NCBI GenBank assembly: GCA_030038835.1
Contig: JASHQZ010000153.1
Coordinates: 1 to 46,002, forward strand
Source of the DNA: a candidate division FCPU426 bacterium
GTDB lineage: Bacteria; Oederibacteriota; Muellerivitia; Muellerivitales; Muellerivitaceae
Direction: 5' to 3'
DNA: 46,002 nt
Each line of letters opens with the position of its first letter. Within the stretch, counting starts at the first letter, position 1. Both the position numbers and the translations under genes were made by a program. The notes beneath the pieces are model-generated. The model was not told the DNA's origin, did no database searches, and saw only the letters and a program-made list of their open reading frames with translations. Positions 17,421-26,684 of this stretch are shown piece by piece.

Positions 17421-19558
17421 GCGGGTTAAGGCATTACAACCAAATCCAAAAGCGGCTCCTTCTGTTGCAGGGGCTCATCCTGGCCTCGGTGCTTTGCGTG
17501 GAGGGACGCCTGGCCTACCTTCAGGTCCTCAAACACGCGGAATTCCGCCAGCTGGCCTACCACCAGCAATACACACCCAAGGAAACCACCCCCTCCCGGG
17601 GCGTCATCGAGGACCGGTCGGGGGCCTTGCTTGCCATGAATATCGGTTTGTTCAATGTTTGCGCCCATCCCAACCAGATCGCCGAAAAGGCGTCCACGGC
17701 CGAGGCCCTCTCCCGCGCCCTGGGGATGTCTTATGCCGAGATCCTCTCCAAGATCGCCGGGGACAAGCCCTTTGCCTGGGTGGCCCGCCAGGTGCCCTAT
17801 GAGCGGTCCCAGGCGGTGGAAAACCTGAAATTGCAGGGCGTGGAGGCCTCCCGCGAGCAAAGGCGCTTTTATCCCGACCATGAGATGGCCGCCCACGTGC
17901 TGGGATTCGCAGGCATCGACGACCAGGGGTTGAACGGGCTGGAGCGCGAATACAACAACAGCCTCACCGGGAAGAGCGGGCTGGTTTTGACCGAAAGGGA
18001 CGCCCGTGGACGGGTGGTGTTGTCCGACAACGAAACCAAAATGGCCGCCGTGGACGGCCTGAACGTGGTGACCACCCTCGACAAGACCCTCCAGCACATC
18101 GCCCAGGTGGAACTGGAAAAGGCCTACGAGAAATACCGCTGCAAGGCAGCCTCCATCGCGGTCATCGACCCCCGCACCGGAGAAATCCTGGCCCTGGCCA
18201 ACTATCCCAATTTCGACCCCAACCACTTCAATGAAGTCCCCCAGGAATGTTGGAAGGACCGGATGGTGAACGACGAATTTGAACCCGGCAGCACCTTCAA
18301 GCTGGTGGCGGCCGTGGGCGCCCTGGAGGAGGGCGCGGTGAACGAAGACGACAAGTTTTTCTGCGAAAACGGGGCCTACCGCACCGATTACGGCCGGGTG
18401 GTGACGGACCACGAGAAGTATGGCTGGCTGACCTTCCGGGAAATCTTCGGGTATTCCAGCAACATCGGCATGGTGAAGGTGGCCGCCAAGCTGGGCGAGA
18501 AAAATCTATTCCGTTATTGCCAGCGTTTCGGCTTCGGCGTGACCACCGGTATCGACCTGCCGGGGGAGGTTTCCGGCACCTTGCGGCCCTTGGACAAATG
18601 GAGCGGCCTTTCCATGACCACCATTCCCTACGGCTATGAGGTGTCCACGACGCCCATCCAGATGTTGGCCGCCTACGCGGCCATCGCCAATGGCGGGGTC
18701 ATGATGCGGCCCCACGTAGTGAAAGAACTGGTGGATTCGGAAGGCAAGGTGGTCCGGGAATTCGGGCCCCAAAAAATCCGCCGCGTGTGCTCGGCCCAAA
18801 CCGCCACGCGCATCACGGAAATGATGAAATGGGTCGTGGAAAAGGGGACGGGCACGGCGGTGGCCCTGCCCTCCTACGACATCGCCGGAAAAACCGGTAC
18901 CGCCTACAAATTCATGAATGGGCATTACTCCAAGTATGACTACGTCTCCTCCTTCATCGGCTTCGTGCCGGCGGAAAACCCCAAGTTCGCCATCTACGTC
19001 TCCCTGGACGACCCCCGTGGGCTTTATTGGGGCGGTTACACGGCCGGCCCGGTCTTCAAAGAAGTGGCCAAGCGGGCGCTCGTGTACGACCTGGTGCCGG
19101 GCAAGGATCAGGCGCCGGCCGTGGCGCAGGACGGGGAACGGCGTTCCATTCCATCCTTCAAAGGCCTGACCCGCGAGCAAAGCGCGTGGCTGGCCCAGGA
19201 GGGCCGGTTCGGAATCAAGTTCAACGGCCAGGGGGACCGGGTGGTGGACCAGTCCCTGCCAGCCGGAGGAACGCTGGCGCCGGAAAACAACAAGCCCGTC
19301 AAGATTGTCCTGACCCTAGGGGCGCCCCCGGCTCCCCTGGCCCAGGGTGTCATGCCGGATTTAAGGGGAAAGACCAAACGGCAGGCCCTGGCCCTTTTGG
19401 CGCCGCTTGGAATACGCGTGAACTTCAAGGGCGAGGGGGTGGTGCGATCGCAATTTCCACCCGCAGGGCGGGCGGTCCAGGACGGAACGGCCTGCGACTT
19501 GAGCTGCGAGGTGCCCGTGGCCAAAACGACTTCCTCCGACGGGGAGAGCAACTCGTGA
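17417..19558 (+). CDS. ftsI: Peptidoglycan D,D-transpeptidase FtsI/SpoVD with two C-terminal PASTA-like repeats
   Basis: SxxK GSTFKLVAA, SxN YSSN, KTGT; C-terminal IPSFKGLTREQ... and MPDLRGKTKRQALALLAPLGIRVNFKG... Confidence 0.93.
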   Translation: MSGLRHYNQIQKRLLLLQGLILASVLCVEGRLAYLQVLKHAEFRQLAYHQQYTPKETTPSRGVIEDRSGALLAMNIGLFNVCAHPNQIAEKASTAEALSRALGMSYAEILSKIAGDKPFAWVARQVPYERSQAVENLKLQGVEASREQRRFYPDHEMAAHVLGFAGIDDQGLNGLEREYNNSLTGKSGLVLTERDARGRVVLSDNETKMAAVDGLNVVTTLDKTLQHIAQVELEKAYEKYRCKAASIAVIDPRTGEILALANYPNFDPNHFNEVPQECWKDRMVNDEFEPGSTFKLVAAVGALEEGAVNEDDKFFCENGAYRTDYGRVVTDHEKYGWLTFREIFGYSSNIGMVKVAAKLGEKNLFRYCQRFGFGVTTGIDLPGEVSGTLRPLDKWSGLSMTTIPYGYEVSTTPIQMLAAYAAIANGGVMMRPHVVKELVDSEGKVVREFGPQKIRRVCSAQTATRITEMMKWVVEKGTGTAVALPSYDIAGKTGTAYKFMNGHYSKYDYVSSFIGFVPAENPKFAIYVSLDDPRGLYWGGYTAGPVFKEVAKRALVYDLVPGKDQAPAVAQDGERRSIPSFKGLTREQSAWLAQEGRFGIKFNGQGDRVVDQSLPAGGTLAPENNKPVKIVLTLGAPPAPLAQGVMPDLRGKTKRQALALLAPLGIRVNFKGEGVVRSQFPPAGRAVQDGTACDLSCEVPVAKTTSSDGESNS

Positions 19559-21036
19559 AATTCCTGACCCTCTCCAAAACCATCAAGGGCGCGAAAATGG
19601 CGGGTAAGGGCAACCCCGTATTGACGGGCATCGCGGAAAATTCCAAAACAACCCATCCGGGCGAGCTTTTCGTTTGCATCCCCGGGTCCAAGGCCGACGG
19701 GCGGGCCTATGCGGAGGAAGCGGTGCAGTTGGGCGCCCAGGCCCTCGTGGTCCAAGGCGAACCCTTGCGGGGTTTGGAAGTCCCCCAACTGGTGGTCAAG
19801 GACAGCCGGGAGGCCCTGGCCCGCCTGGCCCACGCCTACTATGGAAACCCCTCGAAAAAGGTCAAAGTGCTCGGCGTGACCGGCACCAAAGGGAAAACCA
19901 CCACTACCTACCTGATCCGTTCCATCCTTCAAAAAGCGGGCCAGGAAGCGGGTTTGATCGGCACCATCGCCTACCAGATCGGCCCCAAGATTTACGAGGC
20001 CAACAATACCACGCCCTCGTCCCTGACCCTGGTCAAGCTCCTGGACGAAATGCGCAGGAAAAAATGCAAATGGGCGGTGATGGAGGTTTCCTCGCACGCA
20101 CTGGAGATGAAGCGGGTCCTGGGGGTGGAGTTCACGGGCGCGGTCTTCACCAACCTGGGCCGGGACCACCTGGACTACCACAAGAATTTCACCAACTATT
20201 TTATGGCCAAACGACGGTTGTTTACGGAGTTCAAGAGCGTCAAGGCCCGCGCGGTCAACGCGGACGACCCCTACGGCCAGAAACTTTTGAGGGAGCTCAA
20301 GTCCAAGGCCGTGGGTTACGGGATCAAGTCCAAATGCGCCTATCGCGCCGCCCATGTGGAGCATAAGCCGGGACTGATCCGTTTCGAGGTGCAAGGCCAA
20401 AAATTCGAGGCGCCGCTGACGGGTCTCTTCAATGTTTACAACTCGCTGGCCGCCCTTTCGGTCTTAAGGGAACTGGGCCTTTCCTGGGAAGTCCTGAAGG
20501 ACGGGTTGAGGCGCGCGCCGGCGGTTCCGGGCCGGTTCGAGGAAGTCTCCGCCGGACAGGATTTCACGGTACTGGTGGATTACGCCCACACGCCCGACGC
20601 CCTGAAGCAGGCCCTGGCGGCCTCCCGGGAAATTTTGGGGAAAAAGAGCCGGCACCGGCTGATCTCGGTGTTCGGGTGCGGCGGGGACCGGGACAAAACC
20701 AAGCGCCCCTTGATGGGCAAGATTTCCGCCCAACTGGCCGACATGACGGTGGTGACCTCGGACAACCCGCGCACGGAAAACCCCTCGGCCATTTTGGAGG
20801 ACATCCTGCGGGGGATCCCCCGGCCGCTCCGGGAAAACGGGCACCGAAAGGTTTGGGTGGAGGAGGAGCGGGGCGCGGCCATCCTCAAAGCGCTGTCCAT
20901 GGCTCAAAAGGGGGACTTGGTCCTTATCGCGGGCAAGGGCCATGAGACCTACCAGATTATCGGTAACGAGAAGCGCCACTTCGACGACCGGGAAGTGGCA
21001 AGGGAAATACTGAAGAAGATGACCAAGGCTTCCTAA
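19555..21036 (+). CDS. murE: UDP-N-acetylmuramoyl-tripeptide synthetase / MurE ligase
   Basis: GTGA overlap with ftsI stop; VTGTKGKTTTTYLIRSIL, NNTTPSSLTL, MEVSSHAL, DYAHTPDALKQAL, DNPRTENP. Confidence 0.95.
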   Translation: MKFLTLSKTIKGAKMAGKGNPVLTGIAENSKTTHPGELFVCIPGSKADGRAYAEEAVQLGAQALVVQGEPLRGLEVPQLVVKDSREALARLAHAYYGNPSKKVKVLGVTGTKGKTTTTYLIRSILQKAGQEAGLIGTIAYQIGPKIYEANNTTPSSLTLVKLLDEMRRKKCKWAVMEVSSHALEMKRVLGVEFTGAVFTNLGRDHLDYHKNFTNYFMAKRRLFTEFKSVKARAVNADDPYGQKLLRELKSKAVGYGIKSKCAYRAAHVEHKPGLIRFEVQGQKFEAPLTGLFNVYNSLAALSVLRELGLSWEVLKDGLRRAPAVPGRFEEVSAGQDFTVLVDYAHTPDALKQALAASREILGKKSRHRLISVFGCGGDRDKTKRPLMGKISAQLADMTVVTSDNPRTENPSAILEDILRGIPRPLRENGHRKVWVEEERGAAILKALSMAQKGDLVLIAGKGHETYQIIGNEKRHFDDREVAREILKKMTKAS

Positions 21037-22376
21037 TGCTTCCATGGACCTTGCGGGAGGTTGCCGCCCTTGCCAACGGGCGGCTGGTGAGGGGGGAGGG
21101 TGAAAGCAGAATCACGGGGGTCGTGCACGACACCCGCGACGTGGGAAAGGGCGACCTTTTCGCCGCCATCCGCGGGAGCCGGCTGGACGGCCACCGGTTC
21201 GTCAGGCAAGCCGCGCAAAAGGGCGCCAAGGCCGCGTTGGTTTCCCGGGTCATGGCCGTGGGGGTTCCGCAAGTCCTGGTGGCGGACACCACCCGGGCGT
21301 TGGGCGACCTGGGGAGGGCCCAACGGCTGCAGTGGAACGGCCCTGTGGTGGCGGTGACGGGCAGCGTGGGCAAGACCACGGTCAAGGACATGACGGCCCA
21401 ACTGCTCTCGGGTTCCTTCCGGGTCCTGAAGACGCAGGGGAACCTGAACAACCAATGGGGCCTGCCGCTGACCCTGTTGAAGCTGAGGACGGAGCATGAG
21501 GTGGCAGTGGTGGAGCTGGGCATCAACCACCCCGGGGAAATGGAAAGGCTTTCCGACATATCCAGGCCCGACGTGGCCGTGGTGACGGCCATCGGGGAGG
21601 CGCACCTTGGGTTTTTCAAGGACCGCCGCCACCTGGCGCGGGAAAAACAAACGATCGCGGCGCATTTAAGGGAAAGGGGAACCAACATCTTGAACGCGAA
21701 CGACGCCTTGCTGAGGAAGAACGTGGAAAACGTGATGACCTTCGGGCTGAAATTGGGCCAGGTGCGGGCCGTCCGCCTGGAGCCGGACGGGTTGGGGACG
21801 CGTTTCGAGATCCGGGCGCAGGGTGAAACTGCGGCCACGCGGCTTTCCATGCCGGGCGCGCACAACGTGCGCAATTCCATGGCGGCGGTTGCGGCGGGCC
21901 TGGCCCTGGGGATCCCCTTGAAGGCCCTGGCCCAACGGTTGAGGAACTTTGTTTCCGAAGCGCCCATGCGCATGGAGATCAAGAACCTGGGCGGCATCCT
22001 TTTCGTCAACGACGCGTACAACGCCTCGCCGACCTCGATGGAGGCGGCCCTGGTCACCTTCGCCGGCATGCAGGGCCCGCAACGCAAATGGGCGGTCCTG
22101 GGCGACATGCTGGAACTGGGAGAATTCTCGCCCGAGACCCATTACCGCATCGCGAAAAAGGCCATGGGCAGCGGTTTGGAGGGCGTGCTTTTGGTAGGGT
22201 CCCGCATGCGGAGGGCCTTCAACGGCTTGACCGGGGGACAAAAAAACAAGGCCTGGGCCTTCGGGGAAGTGGCGGACGCCCGGATGTTCTTAAGGCGGTC
22301 CGTGGAGAAGGGCGACGCGGTCCTCTTGAAGGCCTCGAGAGGCATGAGGTTGGAAAAAATCCTGGAGGGATTTTGA
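21036..22376 (+). CDS. murF: UDP-N-acetylmuramoyl-tripeptide--D-alanyl-D-alanine ligase
   Basis: AVTGSVGKTTVKDMTAQLL, TQGNLNNQWGLPLTLL, ELGINHPGEM, VNDAYNASPTSM. Confidence 0.96.
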   Translation: MLPWTLREVAALANGRLVRGEGESRITGVVHDTRDVGKGDLFAAIRGSRLDGHRFVRQAAQKGAKAALVSRVMAVGVPQVLVADTTRALGDLGRAQRLQWNGPVVAVTGSVGKTTVKDMTAQLLSGSFRVLKTQGNLNNQWGLPLTLLKLRTEHEVAVVELGINHPGEMERLSDISRPDVAVVTAIGEAHLGFFKDRRHLAREKQTIAAHLRERGTNILNANDALLRKNVENVMTFGLKLGQVRAVRLEPDGLGTRFEIRAQGETAATRLSMPGAHNVRNSMAAVAAGLALGIPLKALAQRLRNFVSEAPMRMEIKNLGGILFVNDAYNASPTSMEAALVTFAGMQGPQRKWAVLGDMLELGEFSPETHYRIAKKAMGSGLEGVLLVGSRMRRAFNGLTGGQKNKAWAFGEVADARMFLRRSVEKGDAVLLKASRGMRLEKILEGF

Positions 22377-22377
22377 G

Positions 22378-22572
22378 ATGCTCGACCTGAAACAGTTCCT
22401 GGACGGCTTGGCGGACGAGAACCACCCCTTCCGCAAAGGGCCGGATTTAAGGCAAGGATCGGCCCTGCCCCCGGAAGAAACAATGGAGAAGGTGTGGGGG
22501 CCCTTCCGGAGGGATGAAGCTTGGAGGGAGCGGCAGGTGCGGTTTTACTTCATGAGGATCAACAAAAACTAA
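22378..22572 (+). CDS. Putative 64-aa small protein between murF and mraY
   Basis: MLDLKQFLDGLADENHPFRKGPDLRQGSALPPEETMEKVWGPFRRDEAWRERQVRFYFMRINKN; ATG 1 nt after the murF stop. Confidence 0.6.
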   Translation: MLDLKQFLDGLADENHPFRKGPDLRQGSALPPEETMEKVWGPFRRDEAWRERQVRFYFMRINKN

Positions 22573-22582
22573 GGATTCAACG

Positions 22583-23671
22583 GTGCTTTACAAACTACTT
22601 TACCCCCTGGCCAGCCATTTCATCGGTTTCAACGTCTTCCGTTACGTCACCTTCCGGAGCGTCTACGCCGCCGTGACGGCTTTCGGGCTCTGCCTGCTTT
22701 GGGGACGCGCGGTGATCGCCCGAATCCAGGCGGCCCAACTGGGGGAGAAAATACGCTATGACGGCCCGGCCGGCCATTCCTCCAAGGCTGGAACGCCCAC
22801 CATGGGAGGGGTTCTCATCCTTTTGGCGCTTGTCCTCAGCGGCCTTCTTTGGGTGCGTTTGGACTCGAAATTCTTCTGGCTGGCCTTCTTTTCCATCCTG
22901 TGGTTCGGCTGCCTCGGATTTTTGGACGACCTCATCAAGCTCAAGGGCATCGGTAAAAGCCGGGGAATTCCCGGGGGGTGGAAGCTGATGTTCCAGTTCA
23001 TCGGGGCCATCCTGATTGTTTATGGATACCTGTATGTCCTGCCGGACGACTTCGTCTTGAAAACCGCCATTACCCTTCCTTTCTTTAAACATCCGCTCAA
23101 CCTGGACGTGGTCTACCCCTTTTTCGCCATCCTCGTCATCGTCGGGGCCTCCAATTCGGTCAACCTGACGGACGGATTGGATGGGCTGGCCATCGGCTGC
23201 ACCACCTTCGCGGCCATGGCCTTCGTGGTGGTCACCTATGTGTCCGGCAACGTGAAGTTCAGCGAGTACCTCAAAATCATCCAAGTGCCGGGCTCCAGCG
23301 AGCTCACGGTCCTTTGCGCGGCCCTGGTGGGAGCGGGACTGGGGTTCCTCTGGTTCAACGCCCCCCCGGCGCAAATCTTCATGGGCGACACCGGATCGCT
23401 TGCCTTGGGCGGACTTTTAGGGACCATCGCGGTGATGGTAAAGCAGGAAGTCCTCCTCATCATCGTGGGCGGCATCTTCGTGGCCGAGGCGCTTTCGGTC
23501 ATCATCCAAGTGACTTCCTTCAAGATGAGCGGCAAGAGGGTTTTCAAGATGGCGCCCTTGCACCACCATTTCGAGTTGTCGGGGGTTCCCGAATCCAAGC
23601 TCATCGTGAGGTTTTGGATCATCGCCATCATATTGACGTTGCTGACGCTTTCGACCTTGAAACTTCGTTGA
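22583..23671 (+). CDS. mraY: Phospho-N-acetylmuramoyl-pentapeptide-transferase
   Basis: GPAGHSSKAGTPTMGG, NLTDGLDGLAIG, FMGDTGSLALGG, MAPLHHHFELSG. Confidence 0.97.
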   Translation: MLYKLLYPLASHFIGFNVFRYVTFRSVYAAVTAFGLCLLWGRAVIARIQAAQLGEKIRYDGPAGHSSKAGTPTMGGVLILLALVLSGLLWVRLDSKFFWLAFFSILWFGCLGFLDDLIKLKGIGKSRGIPGGWKLMFQFIGAILIVYGYLYVLPDDFVLKTAITLPFFKHPLNLDVVYPFFAILVIVGASNSVNLTDGLDGLAIGCTTFAAMAFVVVTYVSGNVKFSEYLKIIQVPGSSELTVLCAALVGAGLGFLWFNAPPAQIFMGDTGSLALGGLLGTIAVMVKQEVLLIIVGGIFVAEALSVIIQVTSFKMSGKRVFKMAPLHHHFELSGVPESKLIVRFWIIAIILTLLTLSTLKLR

Positions 23672-23679
23672 ACGAAAGG

Positions 23680-23781
23680 CCAACACGAAGGCACAAAGAC
23701 CCCCAGAAAGGCAGCGAAGTGATAAAGAAAAAAAACCAAAGTAAAAAAGATGGTCCATGTGCCTTCGTAACCCCGTGTTGG
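23680..23781. repeat. Imperfect inverted repeat between mraY and murD
   Basis: CCAACACGAAGGCACA (23680-23695) versus TGTGCCTT (23758-23765) + CGTGTTGG (23774-23781), 8-nt bulge in the right arm. Confidence 0.75.
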
Positions 23782-23800
23782 AAGTTGGTTTAGGAGACTT

Positions 23801-25180
23801 ATGCATTACGTGCACGGAAAACAAGTGGCGGTTATCGGGTTGGGCCGGTCCGGTTTCGCGGCGGCGCGGCTTTTGTCCGTCCATGGCGCCCATGTGGTCG
23901 TCCTGGATGACAAGACCCCGGAAAAACTTTCGGGCTGGATCGAGCGGGCCGAGCAGTTGGCCCACGTGAAGCTCCTGCTGGGGGGCATCGACCCCGCCAC
24001 CGTGGCCAACGCGGACCTGGTGGTGGTCTCCCCCGGCGTTCCCGCGAACCACCCGACCCTGGAAGCGGCCCGGGAGAAGGGAATCACGGTGATTGGGGAA
24101 ATGGAACTGGCGTTCGGCTATTGCCCGGCGCCGGTGGCGGCCATTACGGGCACCAACGGCAAGACCACCACCACCACCCTGGCGGCCGCCATGATCCAGG
24201 CCTCGGGACAGAAAGCCGTCGCCTGCGGCAACATCGGAAAGGCCTTCTCGGAGGCGGTTTTCGAGCTTTGTACGGAGGATTGGGCGGTGCTGGAAGTTTC
24301 CAGCTTCCAACTAGAGACTATCGAGGAATTCCGGCCCAAGGTGGCCGCGGTCCTGAACGTGACGCCGGACCACCTGGACCGGCACCAGGGCATGCAGGAG
24401 TACGTGGAGACCAAGGGACGAATCTTCGAAAACCAAAAACCCGGGGATGCGGCCCTGCTGAATCTTTCCGACAAGTACACCCCCATCCTTTCCACCCTGG
24501 TCAAAAGCCGGCTTTATTTCTTCGGCTTCCCCGGGAACAAACCCGCCCCCAAACCCGGTTGTTACGCCTTGGACGGAAAAATCGAGCTCTTGGGCCGCCC
24601 CCTGCTCCCCGTGTCGGAATTGAAGATACCCGGGCCGCACAACGTGGAAAACGCCTGCGCGGCGTCCCTCATGGCCTCCCTTTGCGGGGTTCCGGACGAA
24701 TCCATCGCGAAGACCCTCCGAGACTTCACGGGAGTAGAGCACCGCCTGGAGGCGGCGGGCGAGATCAACGGCGTCCGATTTGTGAATGACTCCAAGGGGA
24801 CCAACGTGGATTCGGTGCTGAAGGCCCTGGAGAGCTTCGAAAGGCCCATCGTGCTCATCCTGGGCGGCCGGGACAAGGCCAGTGACTTCACGAAACTGGG
24901 CTCCCTGGTGAAGCAAAAGGTCACGCGCATCGTGGCCTTCGGGGAATGCAAGCAAAAGATCGTCCAGCAGCTTTCCCCCGCCGCCACGGTCGTGGAGGCG
25001 GGAAGCCTCGAGGAAACGGTGAACGGAGCCTATGCGGCCTGCGAGAGGGGCGGCGTGGTGCTGTTTTCGCCCGGTTGCGCCAGTTTCGACATGTTCCAGA
25101 ACTACGAGGACCGCGGAAGGCAGTTCAAGGCGGTGGTGGCCAAGATGGCCCAGCAAAAGGCCGGAAAAGTGAACGTTTAA
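23801..25180 (+). CDS. murD: UDP-N-acetylmuramoylalanine--D-glutamate ligase
   Basis: VAVIGLGRSGFAAARLL, ITGTNGKTTTTTLAAAMI, VLEVSSFQLETI, NDSKGTNVDSVLKAL. Confidence 0.96.
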   Translation: MHYVHGKQVAVIGLGRSGFAAARLLSVHGAHVVVLDDKTPEKLSGWIERAEQLAHVKLLLGGIDPATVANADLVVVSPGVPANHPTLEAAREKGITVIGEMELAFGYCPAPVAAITGTNGKTTTTTLAAAMIQASGQKAVACGNIGKAFSEAVFELCTEDWAVLEVSSFQLETIEEFRPKVAAVLNVTPDHLDRHQGMQEYVETKGRIFENQKPGDAALLNLSDKYTPILSTLVKSRLYFFGFPGNKPAPKPGCYALDGKIELLGRPLLPVSELKIPGPHNVENACAASLMASLCGVPDESIAKTLRDFTGVEHRLEAAGEINGVRFVNDSKGTNVDSVLKALESFERPIVLILGGRDKASDFTKLGSLVKQKVTRIVAFGECKQKIVQQLSPAATVVEAGSLEETVNGAYAACERGGVVLFSPGCASFDMFQNYEDRGRQFKAVVAKMAQQKAGKVNV

Positions 25181-25182
25181 TC

Positions 25183-25356
25183 GTGGAAAGGCCCGAAGAT
25201 CCCACGGGAATCTTTGGGCCGTCGCTTGGGGATGGGGTTTTAAAAGTTTTGCAAACGAAAGGATTTTCATTCTTGCGTTCGGATTCTGAGACCAACACCT
25301 ACCAACGCCTATTCAACACCTCCGAAGCCTTGCTCGGAATCCGAACGGAAGGATGA
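25183..25356 (+). CDS. Putative 57-aa small protein between murD and ftsW
   Basis: GTG 2 nt after the murD stop: MERPEDPTGIFGPSLGDGVLKVLQTKGFSFLRSDSETNTYQRLFNTSEALLGIRTEG*. Confidence 0.4.
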   Translation: MERPEDPTGIFGPSLGDGVLKVLQTKGFSFLRSDSETNTYQRLFNTSEALLGIRTEG

Positions 25357-25400
25357 ACTTCCAAAAGCAGTGTTGAGTTCTAAGTTTTGAGCGGATGAAC

Positions 25401-25427
25401 GTTTCCCAATGAAATTCATTGGGAAAC
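25401..25427. repeat. Perfect 13-bp-arm palindrome
   Basis: GTTTCCCAATGAA-A-TTCATTGGGAAAC between murD and ftsW. Confidence 0.9.
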
Positions 25428-25476
25428 AAACCGTAACTTAAAACTACAAACTTGAAACTAAGAACCGAGGTTCAGG

Positions 25477-26643
25477 ATGGGTTTTAGAAAACAAGAACAA
25501 GCTTCGCCGGACTTCCTGATTTTCCTGTTGACCCTGATTTTGGTCACGGTGGGGCTCATCATGATCTACAGCGCCTCGGCCATCCTGGCCCATGACCGCT
25601 ACGGGAGTTCCTATTACTTCTTCGGCCGGCAGCTGCTCTGGGTTTTGGCGGGGAGCGCCGCCATGTGGGTGGTTTCGCGGGTGGACCTGGAATCCATGCG
25701 CGCCCTGGCCATCCCAGGATTGTTCACGGCCATCTTCCTGATGGCCCTGGTATGCGTGCCGGGGATCGGGAAGACCGTGGGTGGGGCCCAAAGGTGGTTC
25801 CGCCTGGGGCCCTTCTCGTTCCAGCCGTCGGAAGTCTTAAAGATCGCCCTGGTTTTCTACTTGGCGGATTCCCTGGAGCGACGCCGGCAAACCCTCTCGA
25901 ACCTCTCGGGGCTGTTTCCCTACCTCGTGATCCTGGGAATCTGCATGCTGCTTTTGGAAAAACAACACGACTTCGGGACGGCGGTGCTTTTGGCCCTGGT
26001 CACCATCCTTTTGCTTTTCCTGGCCGGGATGCAATGGACTTTTTTCCTGATCCCTCTTTCCATCCTGCTGCCGGTTTTCATCTTCCTGGTGGAGTCGGCC
26101 AGCTACCGCATGAAGCGCATCACGGCCTTTTTAAACCCATGGGAAGACCCGCAGGGCGCCGGGTTCCAGCTGATCCAAAGCCTGATCGCCGTGGGCAACG
26201 GCGGGCCGCTGGGGGTGGGACTTTCCAACAGCTCGCAAAAGCTCTTCTACCTTCCCGCGCCCCATACGGACTTCATCTTCGCCATCATCGCCGAGGAACT
26301 GGGGATGGTGGGGGCGGGCACCCTGGTATTCCTTTTCGGGGTCTTTATCCTCAGGGGCTTCAAGGTGGCCTCGGTGTGGGGACAAAGGGAGGGCGGGATG
26401 TTCCTGTCACTCTTGGCCGCGGGCATTACGGCGATGATCGGGTTCCAAACCTTGATCAACTTGGGGGTGGTGACGGGTCTCCTTCCCACCAAGGGCATCC
26501 CCCTGCCGCTGATTTCCTACGGAGGATCTTCCATGGTCTTTACCCTGGTTTCCATCGGAATCCTGTTCAACATCTCCCGGGGAATCAAAATGCCGTCGCC
26601 CTTGACGGAAGGGGCCGGGTATGGGGCCCTCGGGATCGGCTGA
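25477..26643 (+). CDS. ftsW: Lipid II polymerase / cell division protein FtsW
   Basis: SEDS motifs: LIMIYSASAILA, FQPSEVLKIALVFYLAD, VGLSNSSQKLFYLPAPHTDFIFAIIAEELGMVGA, PLPLISYGGSSM. Confidence 0.96.
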   Translation: MGFRKQEQASPDFLIFLLTLILVTVGLIMIYSASAILAHDRYGSSYYFFGRQLLWVLAGSAAMWVVSRVDLESMRALAIPGLFTAIFLMALVCVPGIGKTVGGAQRWFRLGPFSFQPSEVLKIALVFYLADSLERRRQTLSNLSGLFPYLVILGICMLLLEKQHDFGTAVLLALVTILLLFLAGMQWTFFLIPLSILLPVFIFLVESASYRMKRITAFLNPWEDPQGAGFQLIQSLIAVGNGGPLGVGLSNSSQKLFYLPAPHTDFIFAIIAEELGMVGAGTLVFLFGVFILRGFKVASVWGQREGGMFLSLLAAGITAMIGFQTLINLGVVTGLLPTKGIPLPLISYGGSSMVFTLVSIGILFNISRGIKMPSPLTEGAGYGALGIG

Positions 26644-26684
26644 GGCCAGGGGGATAAAAATGAAAATTATGAAAGGCTTGAAAA

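Noticed and set aside
19027-19554. Upstream extension of the murE ORF (669 aa) into ftsI
   Set aside because: Runs out of frame through conserved ftsI coding sequence; the GTGA overlap start at 19555 gives a normal MurE N-terminus.
20957-22108. 383-aa minus-strand ORF antisense to murF
   Set aside because: Shadow of murF; Arg/Ser/Thr-rich antisense translation with no domain.
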